From Geotoga petraea (GTDB lineage: Bacteria; Thermotogota; Thermotogae; Petrotogales; Petrotogaceae), in contig NZ_FMYV01000001.1 in the NCBI RefSeq assembly GCF_900102615.1, positions 186,913-250,912 on the forward strand: a stretch of 64,000 bases of DNA, given 5' to 3'. Under the pieces are notes generated by a model. The model ran no database searches and was not told where the DNA came from. It saw nothing but the letters and a program-made list of their open reading frames with translations. Position 1 is the stretch's first letter, and every line of letters starts with the position of its first letter. Shown in pieces: positions 27,488 to 36,385 of this stretch. The position numbers and the translations under genes were made by a program.

Positions 27488-28540
27488 ATGAATGAACATA
27501 TTAAAACAAAAACTATGGAATGGAATGGGGATGAATTAATTTTAATTGATCAAAGATACTTACCTTTAGAAGAAACGTATGTAACTTGCAAAAATCATAT
27601 AGAAGTTGCTGATTCTATAAGAGATATGGTCGTTAGAGGAGCTCCTGCGATAGGTGCTACTGCTGGATTTGGTATGGCTATTGCATCTTCAGAATTTGAG
27701 AGTTTGGACAAAAAAACATATGTTGAAAAAATGAAAAAAGCTGAAGAACTTTTGGCTTCAACTAGACCAACTGCAGTTAATCTTTTTTGGGCTTTAAAAA
27801 GGATGAGTAAAATAATAGATGAAAATATAGAAAAAACTAATTTAAATGAATTAACAAGGTTATTAAAAAAAGAAGCGCTTGAGATTGCATATGATGATAT
27901 CAAAATCAACAGAAAAATGGGTCAAAATGGAGCTAAACTATTGAAAAATGGAGACACAGTTTTAACCCATTGTAATGCAGGGGCCTTGGCAACAGTTGAT
28001 TATGGTACAGCATTAGGGGTAATAAGGGCAGCAATAGAAGATGGTAAAAAGATATCTGTTTATGCTGACGAAACAAGACCTTATTTACAAGGAGCTAGAT
28101 TAACTGTTTGGGAATTGGTTCAGGATGGAATAGAGACTACTTTAATATCAGATAATATGGCTGGTTGGGTTATGAAACAAGGCAAAATAAATGCTGTGAT
28201 AGTTGGAGCTGATAGAATAGCTGCTAATGGAGATGTTGCCAATAAAATAGGAACTTATTCAGTTGCTATTTTAGCAAAAAAACATGGTATCCCCTTCTAT
28301 GTTGCTGCCCCATTATCTACAATTGATTTGGAAACACCTACAGGAGAAGAAATACCTATTGAAGAAAGAAATAGAAATGAAGTTAGATACTGTCATAAAT
28401 CTCAATTAGTGGATGATTCAATTAACGTATACAATCCAGCTTTTGATGTTACTCCAAATGATTTGGTAACAGCTATAATAACTGAAAAAGGCGTTGTTAA
28501 GGATAATTATAAAACCGAACTTCCAAAATTATTTGAATAA
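27488..28540 (+). CDS. mtnA: S-methyl-5-thioribose-1-phosphate isomerase
   Basis: MtnA converts methylthioribose-1-phosphate to methylthioribulose-1-phosphate in methionine salvage. The 350-residue protein belongs to the eIF2B-like isomerase family and carries VVRGAPAIGATAG near residue 48, THCNAGALATVDYGTALG with catalytic Cys162, DETRPYLQGARLT, and GADRIAANGD with catalytic Asp242. AAGGAGG precedes the ATG. It is flanked by its own promoter and terminator and stands alone; no other salvage gene is nearby, although related enzymes that use ribose-1,5-bisphosphate exist and cannot be fully excluded. Confidence 0.93.
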   Translation: MNEHIKTKTMEWNGDELILIDQRYLPLEETYVTCKNHIEVADSIRDMVVRGAPAIGATAGFGMAIASSEFESLDKKTYVEKMKKAEELLASTRPTAVNLFWALKRMSKIIDENIEKTNLNELTRLLKKEALEIAYDDIKINRKMGQNGAKLLKNGDTVLTHCNAGALATVDYGTALGVIRAAIEDGKKISVYADETRPYLQGARLTVWELVQDGIETTLISDNMAGWVMKQGKINAVIVGADRIAANGDVANKIGTYSVAILAKKHGIPFYVAAPLSTIDLETPTGEEIPIEERNRNEVRYCHKSQLVDDSINVYNPAFDVTPNDLVTAIITEKGVVKDNYKTELPKLFE

Positions 28541-28545
28541 AAAAA

Positions 28546-28572
28546 TTCTTCCTTCGGGAGGAACTTTTTTTA
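28546..28572 (+). terminator. Rho-independent terminator after mtnA
   Basis: A 7-bp stem (TTCTTCC / GGAGGAA, one G-U) capped by the very stable TTCG tetraloop is followed by C and a run of seven T. Confidence 0.9.
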
Positions 28573-28576
28573 TTCC

Positions 28577-28604
28577 TTGTAATGACGGTTCATTTATTTA
28601 TAAT
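28577..28604 (+). promoter_or_regulatory. Candidate promoter for the ABC-2 exporter operon
   Basis: TTGTAA and TATAAT are spaced 16 bases apart just after the mtnA terminator. A second TATAAT lies at 28642-28647 in an extremely AT-rich stretch without a good -35. Either would leave a leader of 40-80 bases before the ATPase gene. Confidence 0.45.
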
Positions 28605-28691
28605 ACATTTTATTATATAATAATAGAAATTAAAAAAATATTATAATATAATATACAGATATGTGTTTTTTAAAAAAAGGGGGGTGTAAAA

Positions 28692-29594
28692 ATGGGAAAA
28701 GTGATAGAAATTAAAAATCTAAAAAAATATTATAAAAATGTCAAGGCAGTTGATGATGTAAGCATTGAAGTTGAAAAGGGGGATATAGTAGCCATTTTGG
28801 GTCCAAATGGTGCAGGGAAAACCACTACCGTTGAAACTTTAGAAGGACTTAGAGAAGCTACTTCTGGGGATATATATTATTTTGGCAAAAAAGTAAAAAA
28901 AATAGATCACGAAATAAAAGAACAAATAGGGGTTCAACTTCAAAATAATTCATTCTTTGAAAATTTAACCGTTAAAGAAATAATAAAAGCTTTTGCTGGA
29001 TTGTATAAAAAATCTGTACCAGTTTCATCACTTTTAGAAAGATTTAAATTAGAAGAAAAAAAGAATTCCAAAATTAAAAATCTATCTGGTGGGCAATTGC
29101 AAAGAGTTGCTTTAGCGGTATCAGTTGTAAATGATCCTGAAATAGTTTTTTTAGATGAACCCACAACAGGCTTAGATCCCCAAGCCAGAAGAAACTTATG
29201 GGAAGAGATAGAAAAATTAAAAAATGAAGGGAAAACAATAATTCTTACAACGCATTATATGGAAGAAGCAGAAAAGTTGGCTGATAAAATATACATCTTT
29301 GATATGGGAAAGATTATTGCCGAAGGAACACTTAATTCTTTAATTGATTCATTGGAAATGTCTTCAGTAATACAGTTTGAAACTGAAGAAAATAATAATC
29401 TAAAAAAATATTATCCAAAAATAAAAATTATTGATAACAAATATGAAATAGAGACAAATAATGTTGAAAAAGATTTGATAAAAATAATGGAAATATCAAA
29501 AGAAAAAGGCCTCAGAATAAATAATATTTTTATTAGAAAACCCAACCTTGAAGATGTTTTTCTGCATTTGACTGGCAGAAGCTTAAGGGAATGA
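28692..29594 (+). CDS. ABC-2 exporter ATP-binding protein
   Basis: This 300-residue ATPase has all nucleotide-binding motifs in order: GPNGAGKTTTVETLEG (Walker A, about residue 38), Q-loop, LSGGQLQRVALA (signature), IVFLDEPTTGLD (Walker B) and a switch His (LTTHYMEEAE). A C-terminal domain of about 80 residues ends in NLEDVFLHLTGRSL, typical of drug, lantibiotic and polysaccharide exporters of the DrrA/CcmA type. The AAAGGGGGGTG site before the ATG is strong. It leads a three-gene operon with two permeases. The substrate is unknown. Confidence 0.93.
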   Translation: MGKVIEIKNLKKYYKNVKAVDDVSIEVEKGDIVAILGPNGAGKTTTVETLEGLREATSGDIYYFGKKVKKIDHEIKEQIGVQLQNNSFFENLTVKEIIKAFAGLYKKSVPVSSLLERFKLEEKKNSKIKNLSGGQLQRVALAVSVVNDPEIVFLDEPTTGLDPQARRNLWEEIEKLKNEGKTIILTTHYMEEAEKLADKIYIFDMGKIIAEGTLNSLIDSLEMSSVIQFETEENNNLKKYYPKIKIIDNKYEIETNNVEKDLIKIMEISKEKGLRINNIFIRKPNLEDVFLHLTGRSLRE

Positions 29595-29600
29595 TGTCAT

Positions 29601-30737
29601 ATGAATAAAATAATTAATTTAACGAAGACTTTAACCAAAAATCTATTTAGGCAACCAGATATTGTTTTTTTCACTTTAATTTTTCCGTCCTTATTACTTA
29701 TGTTTTTTATATATGTATTTGGAGGGCTTTATGAAGCCGAAAGTAATATACAGGTAACTGTTGGAGTAGTTTATCGAGAAGAATTGAATGGATTTACAGA
29801 ACAAATTTTTGATAATGTTTTTTCGGAATTTAAAAAAAATATGAGCAGTTCAAAAATTGAAATTTTAGATTCAGGTGAAAATATTGAACAGATTATTAAA
29901 GATGGAGATTATGACATAATAATCGAATTTCCAGCCAATATAAATAATTTGAATTTAAAGATGATGACAGGGTTAAGTGAAGTAGATAAAATAAAATTTT
30001 ATCACTCACCAAATTCTCAATCTATTCTTTCAAGAGATATAATGAGTTCTGTTTTTGAACAAATTAATCTGATGATTAATGCTCAGGGAAAAGATATTGA
30101 TTTGGTAACACAGTACAAAAACATAAGTACAGAGAATGATGATTTTGATTATAATCAATTTATATTCCCAGGTATTATAGTTATGTCGATATTTACAGTT
30201 TCAATTTTTAATTTACCTATTGCATATGTATCTGATATAGAAACAAAAATTATAAAAAGAATAAAATCAACACCAGTTAAAGGATATCAATATTTCCTTT
30301 CTTTATTGATTTCAAATTTATTCATATTACTTTTGTCTTTTATAATAATATATGTTGTAGGATACTATAATGGAATTGAAAATATATTCAATATAAATTT
30401 TATGATGCTAATAATTTACTATTTGATATGTGGAATTTCATTTGGGCTTTTAATAGCTTCATTTTTTAAAAAAATAGCATCCGTTTCTGTTTTTACAAAT
30501 ATTATTTATTTTTTAACAATATTTCTAAGCGGATTATATTTCCCTGTTAAAGATGTTCCATGGGCAATAAGATGGTTTGTATATTTTAATCCTGGAACTT
30601 ATATGGTAGATGGTCTTAGAAATTTTCTCGATAATAATATGATAGATTTAAACCAGATTGTCATTCCACTTATATGGGCGATATTAGGAGTAACTATTTT
30701 TAGTGTAAGTTATAGGAGGCTAATAAAAGATGAATAA
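29601..30737 (+). CDS. ABC-2 type permease (first subunit)
   Basis: A 378-residue integral membrane protein with the ABC2_membrane layout: one N-terminal transmembrane helix (about residues 20-42), a large external domain (about 45-190), then five helices from about 195, with the LSGLYFPVKDVPWAIRWFVY re-entrant element before the last span. It overlaps the second permease by eight bases. The pair probably forms a heterodimer with the upstream ATPase. An AAGGGA site ten bases ahead of the ATG is modest. Confidence 0.9.
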   Translation: MNKIINLTKTLTKNLFRQPDIVFFTLIFPSLLLMFFIYVFGGLYEAESNIQVTVGVVYREELNGFTEQIFDNVFSEFKKNMSSSKIEILDSGENIEQIIKDGDYDIIIEFPANINNLNLKMMTGLSEVDKIKFYHSPNSQSILSRDIMSSVFEQINLMINAQGKDIDLVTQYKNISTENDDFDYNQFIFPGIIVMSIFTVSIFNLPIAYVSDIETKIIKRIKSTPVKGYQYFLSLLISNLFILLLSFIIIYVVGYYNGIENIFNINFMMLIIYYLICGISFGLLIASFFKKIASVSVFTNIIYFLTIFLSGLYFPVKDVPWAIRWFVYFNPGTYMVDGLRNFLDNNMIDLNQIVIPLIWAILGVTIFSVSYRRLIKDE

Positions 30738-31785
30738 AAACATCCATTTATTAAAAACATTTATTAAAGAAACATTTAGCAATAAAGTAGATGTTTTTTT
30801 TACTATAGCTTTTCCACTACTTTTTTTGCTTATTTTTGGAATGGTGTTTGGAAATACTTCTGCTTCATCTGAAAACATAGTAAATATTGGACTTTATAAT
30901 ATTGAAATTGATAATTTAAAAGCTTATTTTGAAAATTCGGAATTTGTTGAAAGTAACAACTTAGAAGATTTAAAAACTCAACTAAAATCACAAAAAATCG
31001 ATGCCATAATAACAAAGCCAGATAATTACGAAATTTTTATTAGAGAAGGTAGCATAGATCCTCAAGAAACTAGTTTTATAAAAAATACTATAAGCAATGG
31101 TTTAAGTTATGCTAAATTAAACAGAAAAGAGATCTTTTTAGAGCAAGAATTTATTTCAGTAAGTCTTGGAGATACAGATTCTGGTCAGACGGAATATTTA
31201 TTAACAGGAATTTTATCAATATCTCTCCTTTCTGGCGGGATGTTTTCTGTAATTGGAATCTTTGGGAGATACAAAAAAAATGGAATTATAAAAAAGTTCA
31301 TGTCAGCTCCTGTTAGCCCGTCTTCTTTTGTAGTGAATGCAAGTATAAGCAAGTTGATATTAAATATTTTTTCAGTCATTATATTAATTATTTTTGCAAA
31401 ATTAATGTACAATTTAAATTATCAATTTAATTGGGCTGAATTTTCTTTGGTCATATTGACATCTTCTCTCGGAATGATGGGATTTGGTGTCATTTTGTTA
31501 ATCATTTTTAAAAGAATAGAGACAGCATCTACTGCAGCATCATTATTATTTGTCATTATGACTTTTTTCTCTGGGATATATTTCCCTTTAACTTTAATTC
31601 CAGAACAAATTAGATGGATATCCTATTTTATGCCTGTTACTTATGTTGTGAATTTGGTGAGGCATTCTGCAAACGTTGAAAATATTGGTAACATAGAATT
31701 TTTATTGACAAACTTAGTTCTTTTAACAATAGGGGTTGTATTTTTAATAGTAGCTTCTAATAAATATGTTAAACAAGAGATATAA
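30730..31785 (+). CDS. ABC-2 type permease (second subunit)
   Basis: This 351-residue protein is a paralogue of the preceding permease: an N-terminal helix, an external domain (about residues 38-160), and a six-span core ending in a FSGIYFPLTLIPEQIRWISY element equivalent to that of its partner. The start ATG lies within the end of the upstream gene behind a good TAGGAGG, so translation is coupled. The gene ends in a bidirectional terminator facing dnaE. Confidence 0.9.
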   Translation: MNKNIHLLKTFIKETFSNKVDVFFTIAFPLLFLLIFGMVFGNTSASSENIVNIGLYNIEIDNLKAYFENSEFVESNNLEDLKTQLKSQKIDAIITKPDNYEIFIREGSIDPQETSFIKNTISNGLSYAKLNRKEIFLEQEFISVSLGDTDSGQTEYLLTGILSISLLSGGMFSVIGIFGRYKKNGIIKKFMSAPVSPSSFVVNASISKLILNIFSVIILIIFAKLMYNLNYQFNWAEFSLVILTSSLGMMGFGVILLIIFKRIETASTAASLLFVIMTFFSGIYFPLTLIPEQIRWISYFMPVTYVVNLVRHSANVENIGNIEFLLTNLVLLTIGVVFLIVASNKYVKQEI

Positions 31786-31822
31786 AGGTAGTTCTTTATA
31801 TCTCTTTTATAATTTTTTTTGG
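31775..31822. terminator. Bidirectional terminator between ABC-2 permease and dnaE
   Basis: A 13-bp stem (AAGAGATATAAAG / CTTTATATCTCTT) with a 6-base loop overlaps the ends of both convergent genes. On the plus strand it is followed by TTATAATTTTTTTT, on the minus strand by a weaker T-rich tail. Confidence 0.75.
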
Positions 31823-34201
31823 TTTTTTATAATAGAAATTGTTTTTAATTATTCCAGAGTTGTCAAATAGATAGTTATTATAAGCATATCCATTAAAATA
31901 AATATTTTCATATCTATTAAAATATTTTTTTATGATCGATTTAGATAATTTTTCGTTATTTATTATTGAAAGTGGATATTTTATTGATTCGAATTCATAT
32001 TCTATAATTAAATATTCATTAGTATTAACTTCTTTATGCTCTTGGCTTCTTTCACCAAAAACACTGTTTTTAAGGTCTTCTATTTCTGGAAGCTGTCCTT
32101 TTTTATACGCAGTCATTTTTCTGAGAAGATTTCTTCGATTGTTGTTTAGTTTATCTAGAGCTCCAGATTTTATGATATTTTCTATTAGGGTTCTACTAAA
32201 ATTATTTCCATATACAAAGTGAAAAAAATCATCTATTGAATGAAAACTTTCTTTGTCAAATATGGATATTTGTTTTTGAGATACTCCGTTTATAAAAGTC
32301 ATTGGGATGATAATATATTTTTCTTGAAAATCACCTTTAGGTTTTTGTATGTCGGGGTTTAAAATTGTAATTCCCAAATAATTACATTCATTTATAACAT
32401 CTATATCAATACCTTTGTGTAAGATATAGTTGAAGAAAAACTTTGAAGGATTGTTAAATTTTTCCTCTAAAAGCCATTTTAAAATATAAGAATAGGCAAC
32501 TGAATGAGACTTATTAAAAGAATACTGAGAAAAATTTTCTATTTTTTCAAATAAATCTAAAGCACTTTTTTTACCTATTTGTTTTGAGGCATTAAATATG
32601 AATTTTTCCTTTAGTTTTGATATTTCTTCAGTTTTTTTCTTTGATAGAGCTCTTCTAAGAATATCTGATTCTTCAAAGTTGAGATTTCCTAATTTTTTTG
32701 CCAAAAACATTATTTGTTCTTGATACACGATTACACCTTTTGTCTCCGGAAGGATTTTTTTTAAGAAATCTTCAGAGTGGGAAGTCACATAGTCTTCAAC
32801 CATTCCACTCTCTAAAGGCCCAGGTCTATTAAGAGCTATAGAAATGGAAATTTCATCAAAATTTTTTGGTTTTATCTTTTTTACAATATTTTTTCCCGAA
32901 TAAGAATCCAATTGAAAAATTCCTTTCGTAAGTCCATATGAAAACTTTTTTAACAATTTTGGTTCAATATGTTTTTCATAGTTTTCTTTATAATCCAATT
33001 TTTTTAAAAAAGTAAGGGTATCTAAAGATAAAATATCAAATTTTTCAACCCCTATCTCTTTCAAGTCTTCCATTGTCCATTCAATTATTGGTATTTCTTT
33101 AATTTCCAAAGGTATATAATCTATTAAAGAATTTTTTGATATTATAACACCAGCGGCATGAGTACTTTCTGCTTGTTCCATGCCTTCAAAAAAATAAGCT
33201 ACTCTGAAAAAAACATTGTCCTCTTTAGAGGCATTTTTAATTTTTTTAAAGTTTTCTTGATTTCTTATTGGCATTGATATTTTTATATTTGGTTTGTAAC
33301 CCAACAATTCTTGAGCTTTTTTAATAGAAGATTTGTATTTCATCGTGGAGAGGGTTCTTATAAAAGCTACATTATATCTGCCATAAAAGCCTTGTAATTT
33401 TTCAATTAATTCATTTCTTCTTTCTGATTCTATATCCAAGTCTATATCAGGCAGCTGTTTTCTATTGATGTTTAAAAACCTTTCAAAATAAAGGTTAAAA
33501 TCCAAAGGGTTAATTTTATTTATTCCCAATTTAAAAACTACTAAAGAACCCACGGAGGATCCTCTTCCTGGGCCTATAATTATTTGATTTTCTTTGGCTA
33601 TATCAACAATTTTTTTAACATTTAAAATATAGTTGGGAACTTGCATTTGTTTTATAACTTTTAATTCATGATCAAGTCTTCTTTTTTCATCTAATGATAT
33701 TTTATTTTTTTTAATTTCATTTTCTAATTCTTCATCTCCACCTAAATTAGGAAAAGAAATTTTAAATTTGTTTAAATCAATATTGCTAATTATATTTTCA
33801 AAGTACTTCATTTTTTTTGTTAATTCTTTTGAATCAGCTAATACATACCCTTCTTTTTTAATTAATTCCTTCAAAATTCTATGCGGATAGATGATATTTC
33901 CTGTGTTCATTCTTATTTTTTTAAGGTCTAAAATTTCGTTTTTATTGTAAGCTTTAATTGCTTTCATCATTGAAACATTATCTGTTATAAGATATGAAGT
34001 TTTTCCAGAATTAAGTAGAATGATAGGATCTATATCGTTTATTTTACATAGCAAAATGAACCTTATCCAAGATTTTGGATGAGGTTCATTTAATATTATT
34101 TTTTGAAAATTATTTTTTTTTGCATAAGAAATAGCATCTTTTAATTGTAAATAAGATTTCCCTATAGTTCTAGAGGTAATAATAGGTCCAAGTATTTTCA
34201 T
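31796..34201 (-). CDS. dnaE: DNA polymerase III alpha subunit, short DnaE type
   Basis: The C-family polymerase core is recognisable: GPGRGSSVGSLV near residue 210, LPDIDLDIES near 250 with two catalytic aspartates (about 252 and 254), KFDILSLDTL holding the third, and the FNKSHSVAYSYI segment. At 801 residues it lacks a recognisable PHP domain: the N-terminal 140 or so residues show none of the metal-binding HxH motifs, and the C-terminal OB and tau-binding regions appear shortened. Thermotogales carry both PolC and a short DnaE, so this copy is probably the auxiliary polymerase. The start is the ATG behind GAGG; a TTG two codons earlier is less likely. Confidence 0.9.
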   Translation of the reverse strand: MKILGPIITSRTIGKSYLQLKDAISYAKKNNFQKIILNEPHPKSWIRFILLCKINDIDPIILLNSGKTSYLITDNVSMMKAIKAYNKNEILDLKKIRMNTGNIIYPHRILKELIKKEGYVLADSKELTKKMKYFENIISNIDLNKFKISFPNLGGDEELENEIKKNKISLDEKRRLDHELKVIKQMQVPNYILNVKKIVDIAKENQIIIGPGRGSSVGSLVVFKLGINKINPLDFNLYFERFLNINRKQLPDIDLDIESERRNELIEKLQGFYGRYNVAFIRTLSTMKYKSSIKKAQELLGYKPNIKISMPIRNQENFKKIKNASKEDNVFFRVAYFFEGMEQAESTHAAGVIISKNSLIDYIPLEIKEIPIIEWTMEDLKEIGVEKFDILSLDTLTFLKKLDYKENYEKHIEPKLLKKFSYGLTKGIFQLDSYSGKNIVKKIKPKNFDEISISIALNRPGPLESGMVEDYVTSHSEDFLKKILPETKGVIVYQEQIMFLAKKLGNLNFEESDILRRALSKKKTEEISKLKEKFIFNASKQIGKKSALDLFEKIENFSQYSFNKSHSVAYSYILKWLLEEKFNNPSKFFFNYILHKGIDIDVINECNYLGITILNPDIQKPKGDFQEKYIIIPMTFINGVSQKQISIFDKESFHSIDDFFHFVYGNNFSRTLIENIIKSGALDKLNNNRRNLLRKMTAYKKGQLPEIEDLKNSVFGERSQEHKEVNTNEYLIIEYEFESIKYPLSIINNEKLSKSIIKKYFNRYENIYFNGYAYNNYLFDNSGIIKNNFYYKKPKKIIKEI

Positions 34202-34211
34202 AAACAAAACC

Positions 34212-35132
34212 TCATTTATATAAGTTGTTAATTACTCTCTTAAAATCATCTTTCAATGGGGCTATTAAAGTCATTCTTTCATTTGTTATAGGATGGAAAA
34301 AACTTATTTTTGCTGCATGAAGCATTTGCCTGTATGCTTCTTTTTCACCAACAGTTTTAGAATTATAAACGAAATCTCCTATTATTGGGCTTTTAATATA
34401 CTTCATATGAACTCTTATCTGATGAGTTCTTCCCGTTAATATTTTTAACCATAATAAATTGTAGTTTTCTTTGAAAGATTTAAGCACTTTATATTTAGTT
34501 ACAGATTCTTTTGCTCCGCCTATAATAGCCATTTTATGCCTTTGATTTGGATTTCTACCAATAGGCTTGTTGATAATTCCCTTCGAGTTTTTTATTTTTC
34601 CCTTGGTAATTGCAAGATAATATTTATCGGTAACTCTATCTTTAAATTGTTTTGAAAGAATTTCTCTTACTTTTGGGTTTTTTGCAATTAAAAGGATGCC
34701 AGATGTATCTTTGTCTAATCTATGAACTATACCAGGCCTTTTTTCATCATCAAAATCATCTGTAAAATCGTAGTTATATTTTAAGCTATTTACTATAGTC
34801 CCTTTCCAAACATTTCCAGCTGGGTGTACTATTATGCCTGGATCTTTGTTTATAGCAAGAATTGAATCATCTTCATATATAACGTCCAAATTGATATTTT
34901 CTGGTAATATTTCCTTTTCTGTTGTATCATTTTTTTCATATTCAAAACTAACAACATCATTTTTTTTTAACTTATAGTTTTGTTTCTTTATTTGGTTATT
35001 AACAAGAATTTTTCCTAATTTTATTGCTTCTTGTATTGAGGCCCTGGAATAACTACTTGGGCTTATTTCTGTACAAAACTTATCTAATCTTTGATTCAAA
35101 AAATCATTTGAAACGATAAATTCTTCTTTCAT
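34212..35132 (-). CDS. RluA-family rRNA pseudouridine synthase (RluD-like)
   Basis: This 306-residue enzyme has an N-terminal S4 domain (about residues 12-75) and a RluA-type catalytic domain with RPGIVHRLDKDTSGILL, catalytic Asp140. An S4 plus RluA arrangement is typical of RluD, which makes pseudouridines in helix 69 of 23S rRNA, but the exact target is not proven. The start lies inside the end of lspA (29-base overlap), and dnaE starts 10 bases after its stop, so the three are coupled. Confidence 0.9.
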   Translation of the reverse strand: MKEEFIVSNDFLNQRLDKFCTEISPSSYSRASIQEAIKLGKILVNNQIKKQNYKLKKNDVVSFEYEKNDTTEKEILPENINLDVIYEDDSILAINKDPGIIVHPAGNVWKGTIVNSLKYNYDFTDDFDDEKRPGIVHRLDKDTSGILLIAKNPKVREILSKQFKDRVTDKYYLAITKGKIKNSKGIINKPIGRNPNQRHKMAIIGGAKESVTKYKVLKSFKENYNLLWLKILTGRTHQIRVHMKYIKSPIIGDFVYNSKTVGEKEAYRQMLHAAKISFFHPITNERMTLIAPLKDDFKRVINNLYK

Positions 35133-35556
35133 ATTTATTGCTCCTTAAAAAATAAATAGCCAATAAAATTCCGCCTACTGTAACGAAAGAATCAGCAACA
35201 TTAAATATAGAAAAATATGGTATATAAAATATATCAACCACATAACCAATCCTGAGTCTATCAAATATATTACCCATAGCCCCAGATATTATAAAAATCA
35301 TACCAACATCTAAATACATAGATCTTATCTTTTTAGTATAAAATTCTCTTACAAAAAACAAAACACTTACTATTATAGAAGAAATAATACCAAGTAAAAA
35401 AGAATTATCCTGGAACAAACCAAATGCCATTCCAGTGTTTTCTGTATATGTCAATTTAAAAAACCATATATCTATAGAATTATTAACTAAATATTTTTCC
35501 CCAAGTATTTTTGTTATTTGATCTAACAAAATAATAAGTGGAATTAAAAAACTCAT
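35104..35556 (-). CDS. lspA: Lipoprotein signal peptidase (LspA)
   Basis: LspA cleaves the signal peptide of diacylated prolipoproteins in the inner membrane. The 150-residue protein has four hydrophobic spans and the family signatures DQITK (residues 12-16), ENTGMAFGLF, GAMGNIFDR, and the aspartyl dyad Asp108 (VVD) and Asp122 (NVAD). I use the ATG at 35556, preceded by AGAAGG and one base from the cheR stop; an upstream TTG start would overlap cheR by 32 bases. Confidence 0.93.
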   Translation of the reverse strand: MSFLIPLIILLDQITKILGEKYLVNNSIDIWFFKLTYTENTGMAFGLFQDNSFLLGIISSIIVSVLFFVREFYTKKIRSMYLDVGMIFIISGAMGNIFDRLRIGYVVDIFYIPYFSIFNVADSFVTVGGILLAIYFLRSNKYERRIYRFK

Positions 35557-35557
35557 A

Positions 35558-36370
35558 TTAACCTTCTTTTTGATAGAAGAATGGAGCAACGGTTTTCAAG
35601 CCAATTTCTCTATAATTAAAAATTCTCTCAGTTGATCCAACAAAAAGAATTCCCCCAGGTTTTAAAGCTTCAGAAAATTTTCTGTATAGAGTTTCTTTTG
35701 CCGGGTTATCAAAATAAATAACAACATTTCTACAAATTATTAAATCATAATCTTTATCAAACCTATCTGTCAATAGGTTAATTTGTTTAAACATAACGTT
35801 TGATTTCACTAATTGTTTGACTTTAAACTTACCCTCCGCAGTTTTTTCAAAATATTTATTTCTGAAATTAGGAGAAAGATTTATCATTGATCTTTCTTCA
35901 TAAATTCCATTTTGAGCTTTTTTTAACACAAATTTATCTAAATCAGCTGCTATAATATCAGCTTTATTAGACTTGTTCATTTCTTCAAGAACCATTGACA
36001 ATGTATAAGGTTCTTCACCAGTAGAACAACCAGCTGACCATAATTTTAATCTATTCGATCTTGTAAACAAATCAGGTAAAATATTTTTTTGAAGATACTC
36101 CCACTTTTCTGGATTTCTAAAGAATTCTGTAACGTTTATAGTTAGTTTATCGAGAAATTCATCCCATAGTTGCTCATCATTCTTCAATTTATCGAAATAA
36201 TCTGGATAAGTATTAAAAGCATGTTTTCTCATCAACATATCAATTCTTCTTCTTACTCTATGCTGTTTATAACCAGTTAAATCCATTTGAAATCTCTTTA
36301 TTAAGTTCTTCAAAAACTCTTCATAGTCTTTATCATCATAAGGTGATGAATATATGATTCTATCTGACAC
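35558..36370 (-). CDS. cheR: Chemotaxis protein methyltransferase CheR
   Basis: CheR methylates glutamates of chemoreceptors using S-adenosylmethionine. The 270-residue protein has the N-terminal helical domain (RVRRRIDMLMRKH) and a Rossmann methyltransferase domain with LWSAGCSTGEEPYTLSM, IICRNVVIYFD and LKPGGILFVGSTE. GGAGGTG precedes the ATG. Receptor and cheB genes are not in the window; the cluster with a CheY-like protein fits a motile cell, as does fliS at the left end. Confidence 0.95.
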   Translation of the reverse strand: MSDRIIYSSPYDDKDYEEFLKNLIKRFQMDLTGYKQHRVRRRIDMLMRKHAFNTYPDYFDKLKNDEQLWDEFLDKLTINVTEFFRNPEKWEYLQKNILPDLFTRSNRLKLWSAGCSTGEEPYTLSMVLEEMNKSNKADIIAADLDKFVLKKAQNGIYEERSMINLSPNFRNKYFEKTAEGKFKVKQLVKSNVMFKQINLLTDRFDKDYDLIICRNVVIYFDNPAKETLYRKFSEALKPGGILFVGSTERIFNYREIGLKTVAPFFYQKEG

Positions 36371-36385
36371 CTGTGCACCTCCGAG

